Below, one piece after another: positions 52,201-60,548 of a stretch of DNA of 64,000 bases. A model generated the notes under the pieces. The model worked only from the letters and a program-made list of their open reading frames with translations, was not told the DNA's origin and made no database searches. The stretch covers positions 1-64,000 of the forward strand of contig JAFSYK010000088.1 in NCBI GenBank assembly GCA_017449975.1. The letters run 5' to 3'. This DNA comes from Bacteroidales bacterium (GTDB lineage: Bacteria; Bacteroidota; Bacteroidia; Bacteroidales; P3). How positions within the stretch are numbered: the first letter of the stretch is position 1; every line of letters begins with the position of its first letter. The translations under genes and the position numbers were made by a program.

Positions 52201-54958
52201 TGATGTTAATGCTGTTGATCTGATTGCCCAGCAGCAGTTCACATTTGGCGTCGCCAACGATGTCGCAGGCAAACGACGCCGCCAACGGGTAGCGTCCCGA
52301 GGAGGCGGCGGCGGAGCTACCCACATGGGCGTAGGTGGCGCCCTGGTTGGTCGAGCTGACCGTCAGCAACAGATCGCCCGTTGCCAGATTGAAAATCTTG
52401 TTGCGCACATATACCTCGGGGATGCTGTCGTTGTTGAAATCAGCAAAGCCTACCACCGTGGCGTAGTCGTGACTGCCACCATAGCTTACGCCGCCCCACA
52501 CCTGTGTGGCGCCGCCGGTGCCGTTCAGTTTATAGGCATAAAGGTTGTTGTCGACGCAGGCAAACACCATCAGACCGTCGCCATTGTATAGCTTGGCCAG
52601 ACCGAACGGCGTGGCCTCGAAAGCGCTGACGTAGGCCGGCAGGTCGAACTTGGCCTTGCGACGGAGCGTGCGACCGTCGTAGACCACCACATTCTTCACC
52701 TTGGAGCCAGGATTGCCGCTGCCTGTGAAAGCGTTGTTCATGGCGTTGCGGGTCGAGAAGCAGACGATTTCGGGAGTACCGTCGCCGTCGAGGTCACCCA
52801 CCAAGGGATTGATCAACGTACAGATAGAGTCGCCCGACGACCCCGTACCCAACATAGCGTCCAGCTTGATGGACCAGTCGGTGGGAACCGGCGTAAAGGC
52901 GCAGTCGACCGAATCCATATTGTCGGGATAGTGCACATCGCTATCCGCCTTGACCACCACCGTCTTCTGGTACTGGCTGGTGCAGGAATCCGAGATATAG
53001 GCCGTCAGAGTCACCGTGTAGGTTCTGTTGGTCGGACCCGACGGGTATTGGTGGGTGGCATCGGTCGTTGAGGAAGTGGTGCCGTCACCGAAATCCCACA
53101 GGTAGTAGCGGCAGGTGGCACCCGAGACAGGCGTATTGCCCTCCTCGTCGGAACTGGCGAAGCTGGTGTTGGTGAATGTCGCCAGGTCGGTGGCCTCAAT
53201 GGTGTCGGGACCGGTGAAGAGTGCCTGAGGATAGAGCGCCGCCATCGTAGGACTGGCCGTCATGCTGAACGAGCATTCGGCATCGTTGGCGCCGCTGAAC
53301 TTCATGGTACACTCATACGTGGCGGTAGCCCCCGTCGGCGGCGTGAACCGCTGCTGCGTGGAGAGGGTCGTGGCAGAACCCAGCTCATGCCAGTCGTAGA
53401 CAAAACCCTCCGGTGCCAGAAACTCCGCATTGCCATCCGGACTACATCCGCTGTAAGTGATATCCTTCTTGGCGCACTCCATGGTGAAATAGGCATAGCA
53501 GAAATGCGCTCCGCCGTGGTTGCTAGCACTCTCGTTGCAGTCCTTGGTGGTGAGCTTGATATAGAGCACCTCGCCGTCGAGCGGTGTTAGGTTGACACCC
53601 ACCGACGTCCAGTCGTGCCAAAGCACATGTACGCCGCCCGATGTCAGCGGACCGTGGTCGTGCCACGGCGATTCGCCATTCAACAGATGCGATGAGACAA
53701 ACTCCGCCTCGTAGCAGACATCGTTGATTTCCGATCCATCCTCCCGCATAATCTGGAACAGCATGCGGGGTTGCTTGCCCTTGGCGTGGGACGGGTTCTG
53801 CATCACCACAGCATAGCGGAGCAACAACATGTCGCTCTGCGACGCGTCGACCTGGAAACGGTAGATGATACTCTCCGCCTGGTTGCCGGCACTGCTATTG
53901 CCCAGACGCACCGACGCCGTCGATCCGTTGGGGACAAGCAGCAGGCTGTCGCTGACGATGGGGTCGTAGGCCGACACGGAAGTCATCACCGAATGGCGGT
54001 CCGTCTGGACGCCATAGTTTTCGTCAGGATTATCATAGAAACCGTAGGAGCAGATGACACCTTCGGAAGACAAATCGGTGAAATCACCTATGCATCCCTG
54101 TGGGAGCGCATCGCCGCCACGGGTGACAATCATGGTGCCATTGTTCGTACAATAGCCCGACGACGCCGGCGTGGTACCAGCATTGTTGTAGATGCGGATA
54201 TAGTAGGGTCGATTCGACTGCAGTCCGGTCAGCGTGGCCTCGGTCGTGGAGACCGTCACACTCTGGTTGAGATTGGTTTCGCTAGTACCGTATTGCACCG
54301 TCCACGATGTCGCCGCACTGCTATCCAACCATGCTATATGGGCACTGTTGGCGGTGACGGCACTATTCTGGATGTTGTAGATTTCGCTGGTGTCAGACAT
54401 CCAGATGCGGATGCGGAAGTTGCACGTTCTTGAACTACTGACCACGCTCTTGCTAAAGCGGATGCTGACCTTGCCGGTGGCGCTGACAACCGTACCACTC
54501 GTGGTGCCGGTCGTGGCACGATAGATGCCGTGGGCGCCAGGATAATTGACTGGGAAGCTGGGCGAGGTAGCCTCATCGTCCGAAGGATATTCATTGAAGA
54601 GCGTCAAGCTGCAGTCGGAGGCCAAGGTGGCGTCAATCTGGATATGGATGGGCGTCCCCATGCCAGAGGTGCGAAGGTAGAGCCAGTTGGTGGTTGCATA
54701 ACCACTTGGATAGAATCCGTCGCCGTCGGCACCGCCACGGTCGAAAACAATCAGTTCATCGCCGCAGTCGAGCATCTGTGCCGTATGCACACTGGTAAGG
54801 ACAAGTGTGTCGGGAGTATTGGCAAAAGCCGTATTTGCAGTACCCGCCAGCAGAGAGAAAGCCAGCAGAAAGCCATAGTAGAAAGCGCCGAACTGACGCT
54901 GTATCACCCGTTTCAGAAGAGTCACAATCGGTCGATATGTAGAATCAGAACAAGTCAT
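49292..54958 (-). CDS. Giant secreted adhesin-like protein: FN3, PKD, FG-GAP, Cys-repeats, T9SS type B domain
   Basis: A 1888-residue secreted protein. I use ATG 54958, because the -7 box at 54997-54990 makes an upstream start impossible. The signal segment lies at about residues 30-48. Order: an FN3-like domain (about 180-265, IAWLDSSAATSWTVQYG to RPYYIRIYNN), a PKD domain (WDFGDGTTSSTT, near 640), a VCBS/FG-GAP propeller (about 710-1190), a CARDB-like part, then eight Cys-pair repeats of about 47 residues (about 1405-1790). The C-terminal CHU_C domain contains VTPNGDGINDRF and IYNRWGALVFDA. Probable surface protein. No enzymatic motif seen. Confidence 0.85.
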   Translation of the reverse strand: MTCSDSTYRPIVTLLKRVIQRQFGAFYYGFLLAFSLLAGTANTAFANTPDTLVLTSVHTAQMLDCGDELIVFDRGGADGDGFYPSGYATTNWLYLRTSGMGTPIHIQIDATLASDCSLTLFNEYPSDDEATSPSFPVNYPGAHGIYRATTGTTSGTVVSATGKVSIRFSKSVVSSSRTCNFRIRIWMSDTSEIYNIQNSAVTANSAHIAWLDSSAATSWTVQYGTSETNLNQSVTVSTTEATLTGLQSNRPYYIRIYNNAGTTPASSGYCTNNGTMIVTRGGDALPQGCIGDFTDLSSEGVICSYGFYDNPDENYGVQTDRHSVMTSVSAYDPIVSDSLLLVPNGSTASVRLGNSSAGNQAESIIYRFQVDASQSDMLLLRYAVVMQNPSHAKGKQPRMLFQIMREDGSEINDVCYEAEFVSSHLLNGESPWHDHGPLTSGGVHVLWHDWTSVGVNLTPLDGEVLYIKLTTKDCNESASNHGGAHFCYAYFTMECAKKDITYSGCSPDGNAEFLAPEGFVYDWHELGSATTLSTQQRFTPPTGATATYECTMKFSGANDAECSFSMTASPTMAALYPQALFTGPDTIEATDLATFTNTSFASSDEEGNTPVSGATCRYYLWDFGDGTTSSTTDATHQYPSGPTNRTYTVTLTAYISDSCTSQYQKTVVVKADSDVHYPDNMDSVDCAFTPVPTDWSIKLDAMLGTGSSGDSICTLINPLVGDLDGDGTPEIVCFSTRNAMNNAFTGSGNPGSKVKNVVVYDGRTLRRKAKFDLPAYVSAFEATPFGLAKLYNGDGLMVFACVDNNLYAYKLNGTGGATQVWGGVSYGGSHDYATVVGFADFNNDSIPEVYVRNKIFNLATGDLLLTVSSTNQGATYAHVGSSAAASSGRYPLAASFACDIVGDAKCELLLGNQINSINITNTTGTTGNTSMLYARAPSTGVAGIGPDGHAQVADFNLDGHLDVLFTNRPNATNSGTVYVYVWDVYNNTVSTPIVQPVSLPGKSIPLIADIDNDGTPEVVLHCGISGANIRAYKYDAATATFSLFWTKGFSEDSYSNSMTLFDFNQDGENELLICDQSNISIVNGSTPALAQTAISTLSFREVTIMQYPLIVDVDNDGAAEIVFVGKQNSVSYQGTLNICRSNGEPWAPARPVWNQYMYNITNVNKDLTIPAVVFNNAAAFTDPDSGVVRRPFNNFLQQATSLDLYGRPFYTAADLQPGSYNITLTAAGAHLVFDVCNVGTTTFTTDTLHTQIYIDQFGGTHMANIATYGDAGQPLQILPDSCHQVEITIPYSRICPYMPFDTMVFAINDIGQGVAEGGLPPECNVTNNIFSIANEVLIQRDTINDSTCRGAIYDRNGFYVTADTTSIVGMHQIVDTVSDASSCERIRTLMLKVLDVYAFDTTIQVCDSLIWYGTVLRSSGTYTETLTTASGCDSVITLHLTVASSYDVDTIAMACDRFTWQGNTYTRSDTVTYSTTTTSGCDSVVTLYLSIASSYDFDTTDQACGLFQWDATHQYDQSGNYVVNYTSSQGCDSVWSLHLTINYDTAIDRYYEACNAINYQGHRYTSDTLLVETLTTAQGCDSIVHVHLRVYPTWNIDTTIVACDSIHWNGYTLTNSRIGTYHFTAQGGCDSTVVLHLTINRSVYADSTAHSCGPFQWDEDSVYSTSGNYVIPYTSSVGCDSIWTLHLFVHEDAVTNLSYEGCDKVIVLGQTYTRDTMFVDSLLTRFGCDSLIQRQIIVHQSTYDTVVDSILEGQVYLFNDVLYSDSGLYTFNYINVDGCDSVVTLNLSIYELCSEFLQFPNLVTPNGDGINDRFVIKNLVDEGCYPINHLSIYNRWGALVFDAENITKDSEFWDPAKDNSPTGTYFFIFRGKGYKGRMERRGAIELIK

Positions 54959-54989
54959 ACCGTAAAATAGAACACTATATAATAATCTG

Positions 54990-55076
54990 CAAAAATACAC
55001 ATTTCTGCTGACACAACAGCGCTTTTCTGCTGTTTTTTATCACACGTTGCATCAACTAAAAAAAAACGTATATTTG
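54990..55076. promoter_or_regulatory. Divergent promoters between giant protein and subtilase genes
   Basis: On the minus strand, TATTTTTG at 54997-54990 serves the giant protein. On the plus strand, TTG at 55047-55049, a 19-base spacer and TATATTTG at 55069-55076 serve the subtilase gene. The two T9SS cargo genes may therefore be controlled from one short region. Confidence 0.65.
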
Positions 55077-55101
55077 CAAGGTGGAATATACTGTCCGAAA
55101 T

Positions 55102-57237
55102 ATGAAAAGATTTTTTTTAATTACCCTACTATTCAGTAGTATAGTAGCAATGGGACAAAACAAAGCGAGTCTTGATACCCGCTGGTTGAAAGAACACAAC
55201 TGGCCGGCAGACGAGCTGTCCAATCCGACCGACAAGAAATCCGGAGAAACGACCTTGGAGATGCTGGCCAAAGTGGCCCCGACATTCCGTGCCGAAGAGC
55301 TGACGGAGCATGGCATCATCATTGGTTCGCGCATCGGCGACATCATCACCCTGCGACTGAAACCCGGACAGGTACAGCACCTTGATGACTGTAGCCATGT
55401 GCTCTACTACCAAATTTCGCACACGGTCGTACCCGAATGCAACGACATGCGTTTCGACACCCGTGCAGACAGCGTACATGCCGGATTTGGCCTTCCGCAG
55501 GGCTACGACGGCGAAGGTGTCATTATCGGTATCACCGACTGGGGCTTCGACTACAAGCACCCCAACTACAACGGCGGCGGAACAGAGAACCGTCGCATCC
55601 TGCGTGCCTGGGACCACTTCCGTAACGCGGGTCCCGCGCCCGAAGGCTTCACTTACGGCACCGAACTGGTGGGCTATTCCCAGCTGAAAGATGCGCAATG
55701 CGACACTTTCAACATATATAAATACGGCACCCACGGTACGCATGTGGCCGGCATCGCCGCCGGACGCGGCATCAACGGCACCAACTATACCGGCATGGCA
55801 CCCAAGGCCAACTTGCTGCTTTGCACCTTCAACCTGGGCGAATCGCCCTGGCTTGACGCCGTAGCCTGGATGAAACGGGTGGCCGACGAAGAGGGAAAAC
55901 GACTGGTTATCAACAGCAGCTGGGGCATGTATTCGTTCAGCTCGCTGGACGGCAGCTCGCTGATATCCCAAGCCATCAACAGCTATTCCGACTCGGGCAT
56001 CGTGTTTGTCACCAGTGCCGGCAACAACGGCGACGTGTCGTTCCACATCGGCCACGAATATACGGGCGACACCATCCGCACCACGTTGCGCAGCTACACC
56101 GGCGGTCCGGGCAACATGATCATCAACTGGGGCGAACCCGGACACCATTTCAAAGTGGCCGTGGGATTTGAGAAAGGAGGCACACTTACCATGGGACCCT
56201 TCTACAGCACCGATAGCATTGAACTGGCCATGGACACCTTCATCGTGTCGGGCACCGACACGGCACGCTACCGTGTGATGAGCGAATCGGCCAACCCCAT
56301 GAGCAACCGTCCCCATATCGACATCAAAGTCTTCCAGCAGTCCGGCGTCACCTGGCACGTTTTTATCACCGCAGCCGACGGCACCGTGCACACCTGGAAC
56401 CTCAACGTCCAGCACAATAATGCCGGCAACGTAGGCTATGCCTTTGAGTCGAAAGGACTCCCCGGATATGTCAACGGCAATGCCGACTACGGCATCAGTG
56501 AACCGGGTTGCGCCCGCTCCACGCTTACCGTGGCGGCGCATCAATCCGACCACTACAACACCGCCTCGGGACAGATGCAGATTGGCGCCATCGCCTCGTT
56601 CAGCAGTCACGGTCCCATCATGGGCGGCATGCGCAAACCCGATATTTCAGCCCCCGGCGTAAACGTTGTCTCGTCGATGAGTTCCTTCACCACGGAGACC
56701 GGCTACACCGTTATCGACAACGCCCTGGCAGGCGGACGTAGCTATCCGTTCACCCGCATGAGCGGCACCTCTATGTCGTCACCGTCGGTGACCGGCATCG
56801 TGGCTTTGATTCTGCAAGCCAACCCCAACCTCACCAGTGAGCAGGTGCGCGAGATTATCGCCACTTCCGCCCGCAACGACAACGAGACGGGCGACATCAT
56901 TGGCAGTGGTGAGATAAGCGACATCTGGGGCTGGGGCAAGATTGACGCCTACAACGCCGTTCTGTCGGCCATCGCCCTGCTGGGCATCGAAGAGCAGGCT
57001 GCCAAGCAGATGCCACCGACCGTATTCCCCAACCCTGCCACACAGCAGATCACACTGCGAACCGGACGCCTGCAACCGTCGCACGTAACGGTCTACAGCA
57101 TCGACGGACGCAAGGTGTGGGACGGCATGGCCAACAGCGAGTCCGTACTCAACATTGAAAGCTGGCAGCGTGGCATCTATGTGGTCAGCGTGGAAGACAA
57201 CAACCACTTCCAGACCGTGAAATTCGTGAAACAGTAA
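55102..57237 (+). CDS. Subtilisin-like (S8) protease with T9SS type A sorting domain
   Basis: A 711-residue secreted serine protease. I use ATG 55102 (MKRFFLITLLFSSIVAMGQ, signal peptide) rather than the GTG at 55081, which lies only 5 bases after the promoter box. The catalytic triad is D146 (GITDWGFDYKHPNY), H214 (HGTHVAGIAAG) and S557 (SGTSMSSPSVTG), with the oxyanion region SAGNNGDVSF. A large insert separates His from Ser, as in lactocepin or bacillopeptidase-like S8 enzymes. The last 75 residues (FPNPATQQITL to TVKFVKQ) are a type A sorting domain, so it is exported by the same system as its divergent neighbour and could process it. Confidence 0.9.
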   Translation: MKRFFLITLLFSSIVAMGQNKASLDTRWLKEHNWPADELSNPTDKKSGETTLEMLAKVAPTFRAEELTEHGIIIGSRIGDIITLRLKPGQVQHLDDCSHVLYYQISHTVVPECNDMRFDTRADSVHAGFGLPQGYDGEGVIIGITDWGFDYKHPNYNGGGTENRRILRAWDHFRNAGPAPEGFTYGTELVGYSQLKDAQCDTFNIYKYGTHGTHVAGIAAGRGINGTNYTGMAPKANLLLCTFNLGESPWLDAVAWMKRVADEEGKRLVINSSWGMYSFSSLDGSSLISQAINSYSDSGIVFVTSAGNNGDVSFHIGHEYTGDTIRTTLRSYTGGPGNMIINWGEPGHHFKVAVGFEKGGTLTMGPFYSTDSIELAMDTFIVSGTDTARYRVMSESANPMSNRPHIDIKVFQQSGVTWHVFITAADGTVHTWNLNVQHNNAGNVGYAFESKGLPGYVNGNADYGISEPGCARSTLTVAAHQSDHYNTASGQMQIGAIASFSSHGPIMGGMRKPDISAPGVNVVSSMSSFTTETGYTVIDNALAGGRSYPFTRMSGTSMSSPSVTGIVALILQANPNLTSEQVREIIATSARNDNETGDIIGSGEISDIWGWGKIDAYNAVLSAIALLGIEEQAAKQMPPTVFPNPATQQITLRTGRLQPSHVTVYSIDGRKVWDGMANSESVLNIESWQRGIYVVSVEDNNHFQTVKFVKQ

Positions 57238-57245
57238 TTATTAAT

Positions 57246-57317
57246 GAGGAGTTAAAGGGGAAATTAAATAGGAAGTTAAATGGGAAGTTAAAGTGGAAGT
57301 TAAAAAGGGAGTTAAGT
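57246..57317. repeat. 12-bp tandem array
   Basis: Six 12-bp units ending in GTTAAA/GTTAAG or ATTAAA, for example AGGAAGTTAAAT and GGGAAGTTAAAG. They fill the 89-base gap between the subtilase and the DUF6427 gene. This is the longest unit of the arrays in the window. Confidence 0.92.
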
Positions 57318-57326
57318 AAATAAACG

Positions 57327-58307
57327 GTGATAAACATTTTCAAAAAGAGTGTCGCAGCACAGCTGATCACCATCCTGTTGGTGGCCCTTGCCATGTGGAT
57401 GGGGCGTTTGATACACCCCGTACCAATGCCAGCGCCCACAACAGCGGCTCCGCTGTATGGCTTGTTCTATCTCCTCTTCTCCTCGGTGCCTCGCGTGGCG
57501 ACGATACTGGCACTGCTGCTACACCTGGGAACGGGAGCGTTACTCAACAGCCTGCTTTTCGAGCGTAAATTGATCCACTCGAACATGTTGCTGCCCATGT
57601 TTATGTACGTGGTGACTGTCAGCCTGATACCCGAAGGGCAGACCCTCACCCCCACCCTGTTCGTCAACATGTTGCTGTTATGGATTCTCCACATCCTGAT
57701 CGCCACCGACACCCATTTCAAGCTGTCGCAACACCAGGTGTTTGGATCGGCCGTTCTGCTGGCCTCCTCCACCCTGTTCTACTTCCCCGCCATCACCATG
57801 GCATTGCCACTCTTGATTATCCTGATATTCATCTATAAATTCTACAACCTGCACGACATCACCGTCCTGCTGTTGGGATTTTTGGCGCCCTACATCCTGC
57901 TGTTTACCGTCACCTTCCTCAATAACCATCTACCCATGATTTGGGGCAGCATGCAGGACAATCTAACCCAGTGGCATCTGACCTTTACACAGCCCGACAG
58001 CTTTGAATGGTTCTCCTATGTTCTGTTTGTCGTCATCCTGCTCATTTCCATTCTCTTCCTACTTGGATATACGGGAGGCCAGACCATCATCTATCGAAAC
58101 AACGCCACCATTGTGGGACTCACCATGCTCTGCAGTGGACTGCTGTTTCTCTACTGTCCCCACTTCTCGACCGAGACACAATCTTTCGCCATACCGTTTG
58201 CCTACACCGGCAGTCTGTGGCTCATCAACAGCAAAAACAAACCCTGGATATTGAACGCCATACTCACATTGTGGGTGATTATCAGCGTTGTCAACTGCAT
58301 CGTCTAA
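57327..58307 (+). CDS. DUF6427-type integral membrane protein
   Basis: A 326-residue protein with eight to ten hydrophobic helices and almost no soluble loops. The N-terminus [19 protein letters not shown] and the overall layout match the DUF6427 family of Bacteroidota, whose function is unknown. The likely start is GTG 57327; the next ATG is within the first helix. RNase HII begins 5 bases after its stop codon, suggesting an operon. Confidence 0.75.
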   Translation: MINIFKKSVAAQLITILLVALAMWMGRLIHPVPMPAPTTAAPLYGLFYLLFSSVPRVATILALLLHLGTGALLNSLLFERKLIHSNMLLPMFMYVVTVSLIPEGQTLTPTLFVNMLLLWILHILIATDTHFKLSQHQVFGSAVLLASSTLFYFPAITMALPLLIILIFIYKFYNLHDITVLLLGFLAPYILLFTVTFLNNHLPMIWGSMQDNLTQWHLTFTQPDSFEWFSYVLFVVILLISILFLLGYTGGQTIIYRNNATIVGLTMLCSGLLFLYCPHFSTETQSFAIPFAYTGSLWLINSKNKPWILNAILTLWVIISVVNCIV

Positions 58308-58312
58308 CCATC

Positions 58313-58921
58313 ATGCTGCAATCGCACTATACTCCTCATGCCGTGGAATGCGGCTGTGACGAAGCCGGAAGAGGCTGTCTAGCCGGACCTGTTTACGCCG
58401 CCGCCGTCATTCTCCCGCGCGACTACAGCAATGCGGAACTCAACGACTCCAAACAGCTCACCGCACGGCGACGCACGGCGTTGCGCTCCGTCATTGAGCG
58501 GGATGCGGTGGCATGGGCGGTGGCATCGGTGTCGGCGGAGGATATAGACCGGATGAACATCCTGCGCGCTTCGATGCACGCCATGAATCTGGCCATCCAG
58601 CAACTGACGACGCAACCCGAACTGCTGCTCATCGACGGCAACCGTTTCTACAACGAGACGCAAATACCGTATCAGTGCATCGTGAAAGGCGACGCAACAT
58701 ACCTGTCCATCGCGGCAGCATCCATTCTGGCCAAGACCTACCGTGACGAAGAGATGGAGCGTTTGGACGCCGAATACCCCTATTACGGATGGCGCAACAA
58801 CAAAGGCTACCCTACGGCCGCCCACTATCGCGCCATCGAAGAACACGGCATCAGCCCCTGGCACCGGAAAAGCTACCGCCTGGAGCGACAACTGACTTTG
58901 GAATTGAGAGTTGAGAATTGA
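58313..58921 (+). CDS. rnhB: Ribonuclease HII
   Basis: A 202-residue cytosolic endonuclease that removes ribonucleotides and RNA from RNA-DNA hybrids. The acidic active site starts with D16-E17 in [19 protein letters not shown], continues with [10 protein letters not shown] and the third aspartate in LLIDGNRF, then [23 protein letters not shown] use ATG 58313, 5 bases after the preceding stop codon. The last residues (ELRVEN) and the TGA stop codon lie inside an ATTGAGA heptamer array. Confidence 0.94.
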   Translation: MLQSHYTPHAVECGCDEAGRGCLAGPVYAAAVILPRDYSNAELNDSKQLTARRRTALRSVIERDAVAWAVASVSAEDIDRMNILRASMHAMNLAIQQLTTQPELLLIDGNRFYNETQIPYQCIVKGDATYLSIAAASILAKTYRDEEMERLDAEYPYYGWRNNKGYPTAAHYRAIEEHGISPWHRKSYRLERQLTLELRVEN

Positions 58922-58968
58922 AAATTAAACGTTAAACGATAAACGATAAACATTAAACGTCATACGAT
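58901..58968. repeat. ATTGAGA array followed by AAACGAT array
   Basis: Heptamers ATTGAGA, GTTGAGA and ATTGAAA at about 58901-58926 end the rnhB gene. They switch directly into six heptamers AAACGTT, AAACGAT, AAACGAT, AAACATT, AAACGTC and ATACGAT (58927-58968) that end 3 bases before the next start codon. Two repeat families therefore fill the whole gap. Confidence 0.93.
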
Positions 58969-58971
58969 ACC

Positions 58972-59559
58972 ATGCTGGAATTCATCAAAGACTTTAGAAG
59001 AAGACACCTCATCAAGCAGCTAGCCAACGCCCAGCGCGACAAGAAAATCGAGAACCTGTCACAGGTCAAGGATATCGGCATTGTTTTCACCCTCAGTGAC
59101 GAACAGGAGTGGAACCTTCTCTATCACTTTGCGCAACTGATGGAGAAAGACGGCAAGAAAGTGGTCATGATAGGACTGCATCCCAGCAATGTGCAAATCA
59201 GCTTTATCGTCACCCATGCCCACACCACCATCTGCCGCGAGAAAGACGACTTCAACTTCTGGGGATTGCCGAAGGACGATGTGATTGACACCTTCACCAA
59301 CCGGCATCTGGATGTCCTCATCGACACCACCGACCAGCCCAACTTCTTCGGCCAATATGTGGCACTGCGCAGCAATGCCGACCTCAAGGTCACCTACACC
59401 GACGAGGTAGAGGCCACACTTAACGACAACATCTTCGATATGATGATAAAAGGTGAAGGCACGCTGGATTTGCGCGACTACCTGAACCAAGTCGTCCACT
59501 ACCTGAAAATGGTGAGGAAAGACAGCAATGAACAGAAAGAAATGAATCAAGACCAATAA
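58972..59559 (+). CDS. DUF6913 family protein
   Basis: A 195-residue, probably cytoplasmic protein. It begins with a basic helix (MLEFIKDFRRRHLIKQL) and contains GIVFTLSDEQEWNLLYHFAQ and DVLIDTTDQPNFFGQYVALRSNADLK, which match a Bacteroidota family of unknown function (DUF6913). In this phylum it commonly precedes dapA, and here dapA follows 14 bases later. Function unknown. Confidence 0.75.
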   Translation: MLEFIKDFRRRHLIKQLANAQRDKKIENLSQVKDIGIVFTLSDEQEWNLLYHFAQLMEKDGKKVVMIGLHPSNVQISFIVTHAHTTICREKDDFNFWGLPKDDVIDTFTNRHLDVLIDTTDQPNFFGQYVALRSNADLKVTYTDEVEATLNDNIFDMMIKGEGTLDLRDYLNQVVHYLKMVRKDSNEQKEMNQDQ

Positions 59560-59573
59560 GACAACGGTGAGCT

Positions 59574-60461
59574 ATGAGTAAATTTGCATTCACAGGCACG
59601 GGTGTGGCACTTATCACCCCGTTTCGCAAACAGGACACCATCGACTTCAGTCGATTAGAGAATCTGATAAACACCATCATCGCCTCCGGCGTAGAGTATA
59701 TTGTGGCATTGGGCACCACCAGCGAGGCGGCCACGATGACCGACAATGAGCGCAGCGCCCTGCGCGACTTCATCATTGAGACCACTGCCGGTCGCGTGCC
59801 GGTCGTACTGGGCGTAGGCGGCAACAACACCCGCCAGATTGCCGACACCATTGCACAGACCAACTTCGACGGCATCTGCGGCATCCTGTCGGTGGCCCCC
59901 TACTACAACAAACCCAACCAAAAAGGTCTGGTGCAGCACTTCAGCCACATCGCCGAAGTGTCGCCGGTACCCGTCATCCTATACAATGTGCCGGGACGCA
60001 CCGGTGTGAATATGAATGCCGAGACCACCCTTCAGATTGCCCACGATTGTCCCAATGTGGTGGCCATCAAAGAGGCCAGCGGCAATCTGGCACAGGTGAT
60101 GGAGATTATCCGCAACAAGCCTGCCAATTTCCACGTCATCTCGGGCGACGACGCACTGACCTATCCCATGATAGCGCTGGGGGCCTCGGGTGTGATCTCC
60201 GTCATTGCCAACGCACTGCCGCAGGAGATGTCGAACATGGTACGTCTGGCGCTGAAAGGCGACTGGAAGAAAGCGCTGCCGCTGCACTACCGCATGCTGC
60301 CGCTCATGAACGCCCTGTTCGAGGAAGGCAATCCCACCGGTGTAAAGGAGCTACTGGAAATCAAAGGACTTATATCGAACAACCTGCGTCTGCCGTTGGT
60401 GAAAGCCAGCAAGCAGCTGCAAAACAAAATCAGCGCACTGTATCATTCGTTTAGTGAATAG
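59574..60461 (+). CDS. dapA: 4-hydroxy-tetrahydrodipicolinate synthase
   Basis: A 295-residue cytosolic TIM-barrel enzyme that condenses pyruvate with aspartate semialdehyde, the first committed step to diaminopimelate and lysine. Motifs: GTGVALITPF, ALGTTSEAATM, YYNKPNQKG, VPGRTGVNMN and the Schiff-base lysine in NVVAIKEASGN (about 163). Length is normal. The final residues FSE and the TAG stop codon belong to a GTGAATA heptamer array. Confidence 0.96.
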   Translation: MSKFAFTGTGVALITPFRKQDTIDFSRLENLINTIIASGVEYIVALGTTSEAATMTDNERSALRDFIIETTAGRVPVVLGVGGNNTRQIADTIAQTNFDGICGILSVAPYYNKPNQKGLVQHFSHIAEVSPVPVILYNVPGRTGVNMNAETTLQIAHDCPNVVAIKEASGNLAQVMEIIRNKPANFHVISGDDALTYPMIALGASGVISVIANALPQEMSNMVRLALKGDWKKALPLHYRMLPLMNALFEEGNPTGVKELLEIKGLISNNLRLPLVKASKQLQNKISALYHSFSE

Positions 60462-60538
60462 TGAATGGTGATTAGTGATTAGTGATTAGACAAATGATTT
60501 GCGCCATTTTTTAGTTTTTACTTTTTTAGTTTTAACTA
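60454..60538. repeat. GTGATTA array and TTTTTAG array after dapA
   Basis: Five heptamers, GTGAATA, GTGAATG and three GTGATTA (60454-60488), start inside dapA and include its stop codon. At 60508-60538 TTTTTAG/TTTTTAC-type heptamers follow and end just before the next gene. Confidence 0.9.
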
Positions 60539-60548
60539 ACTGCTGAAT

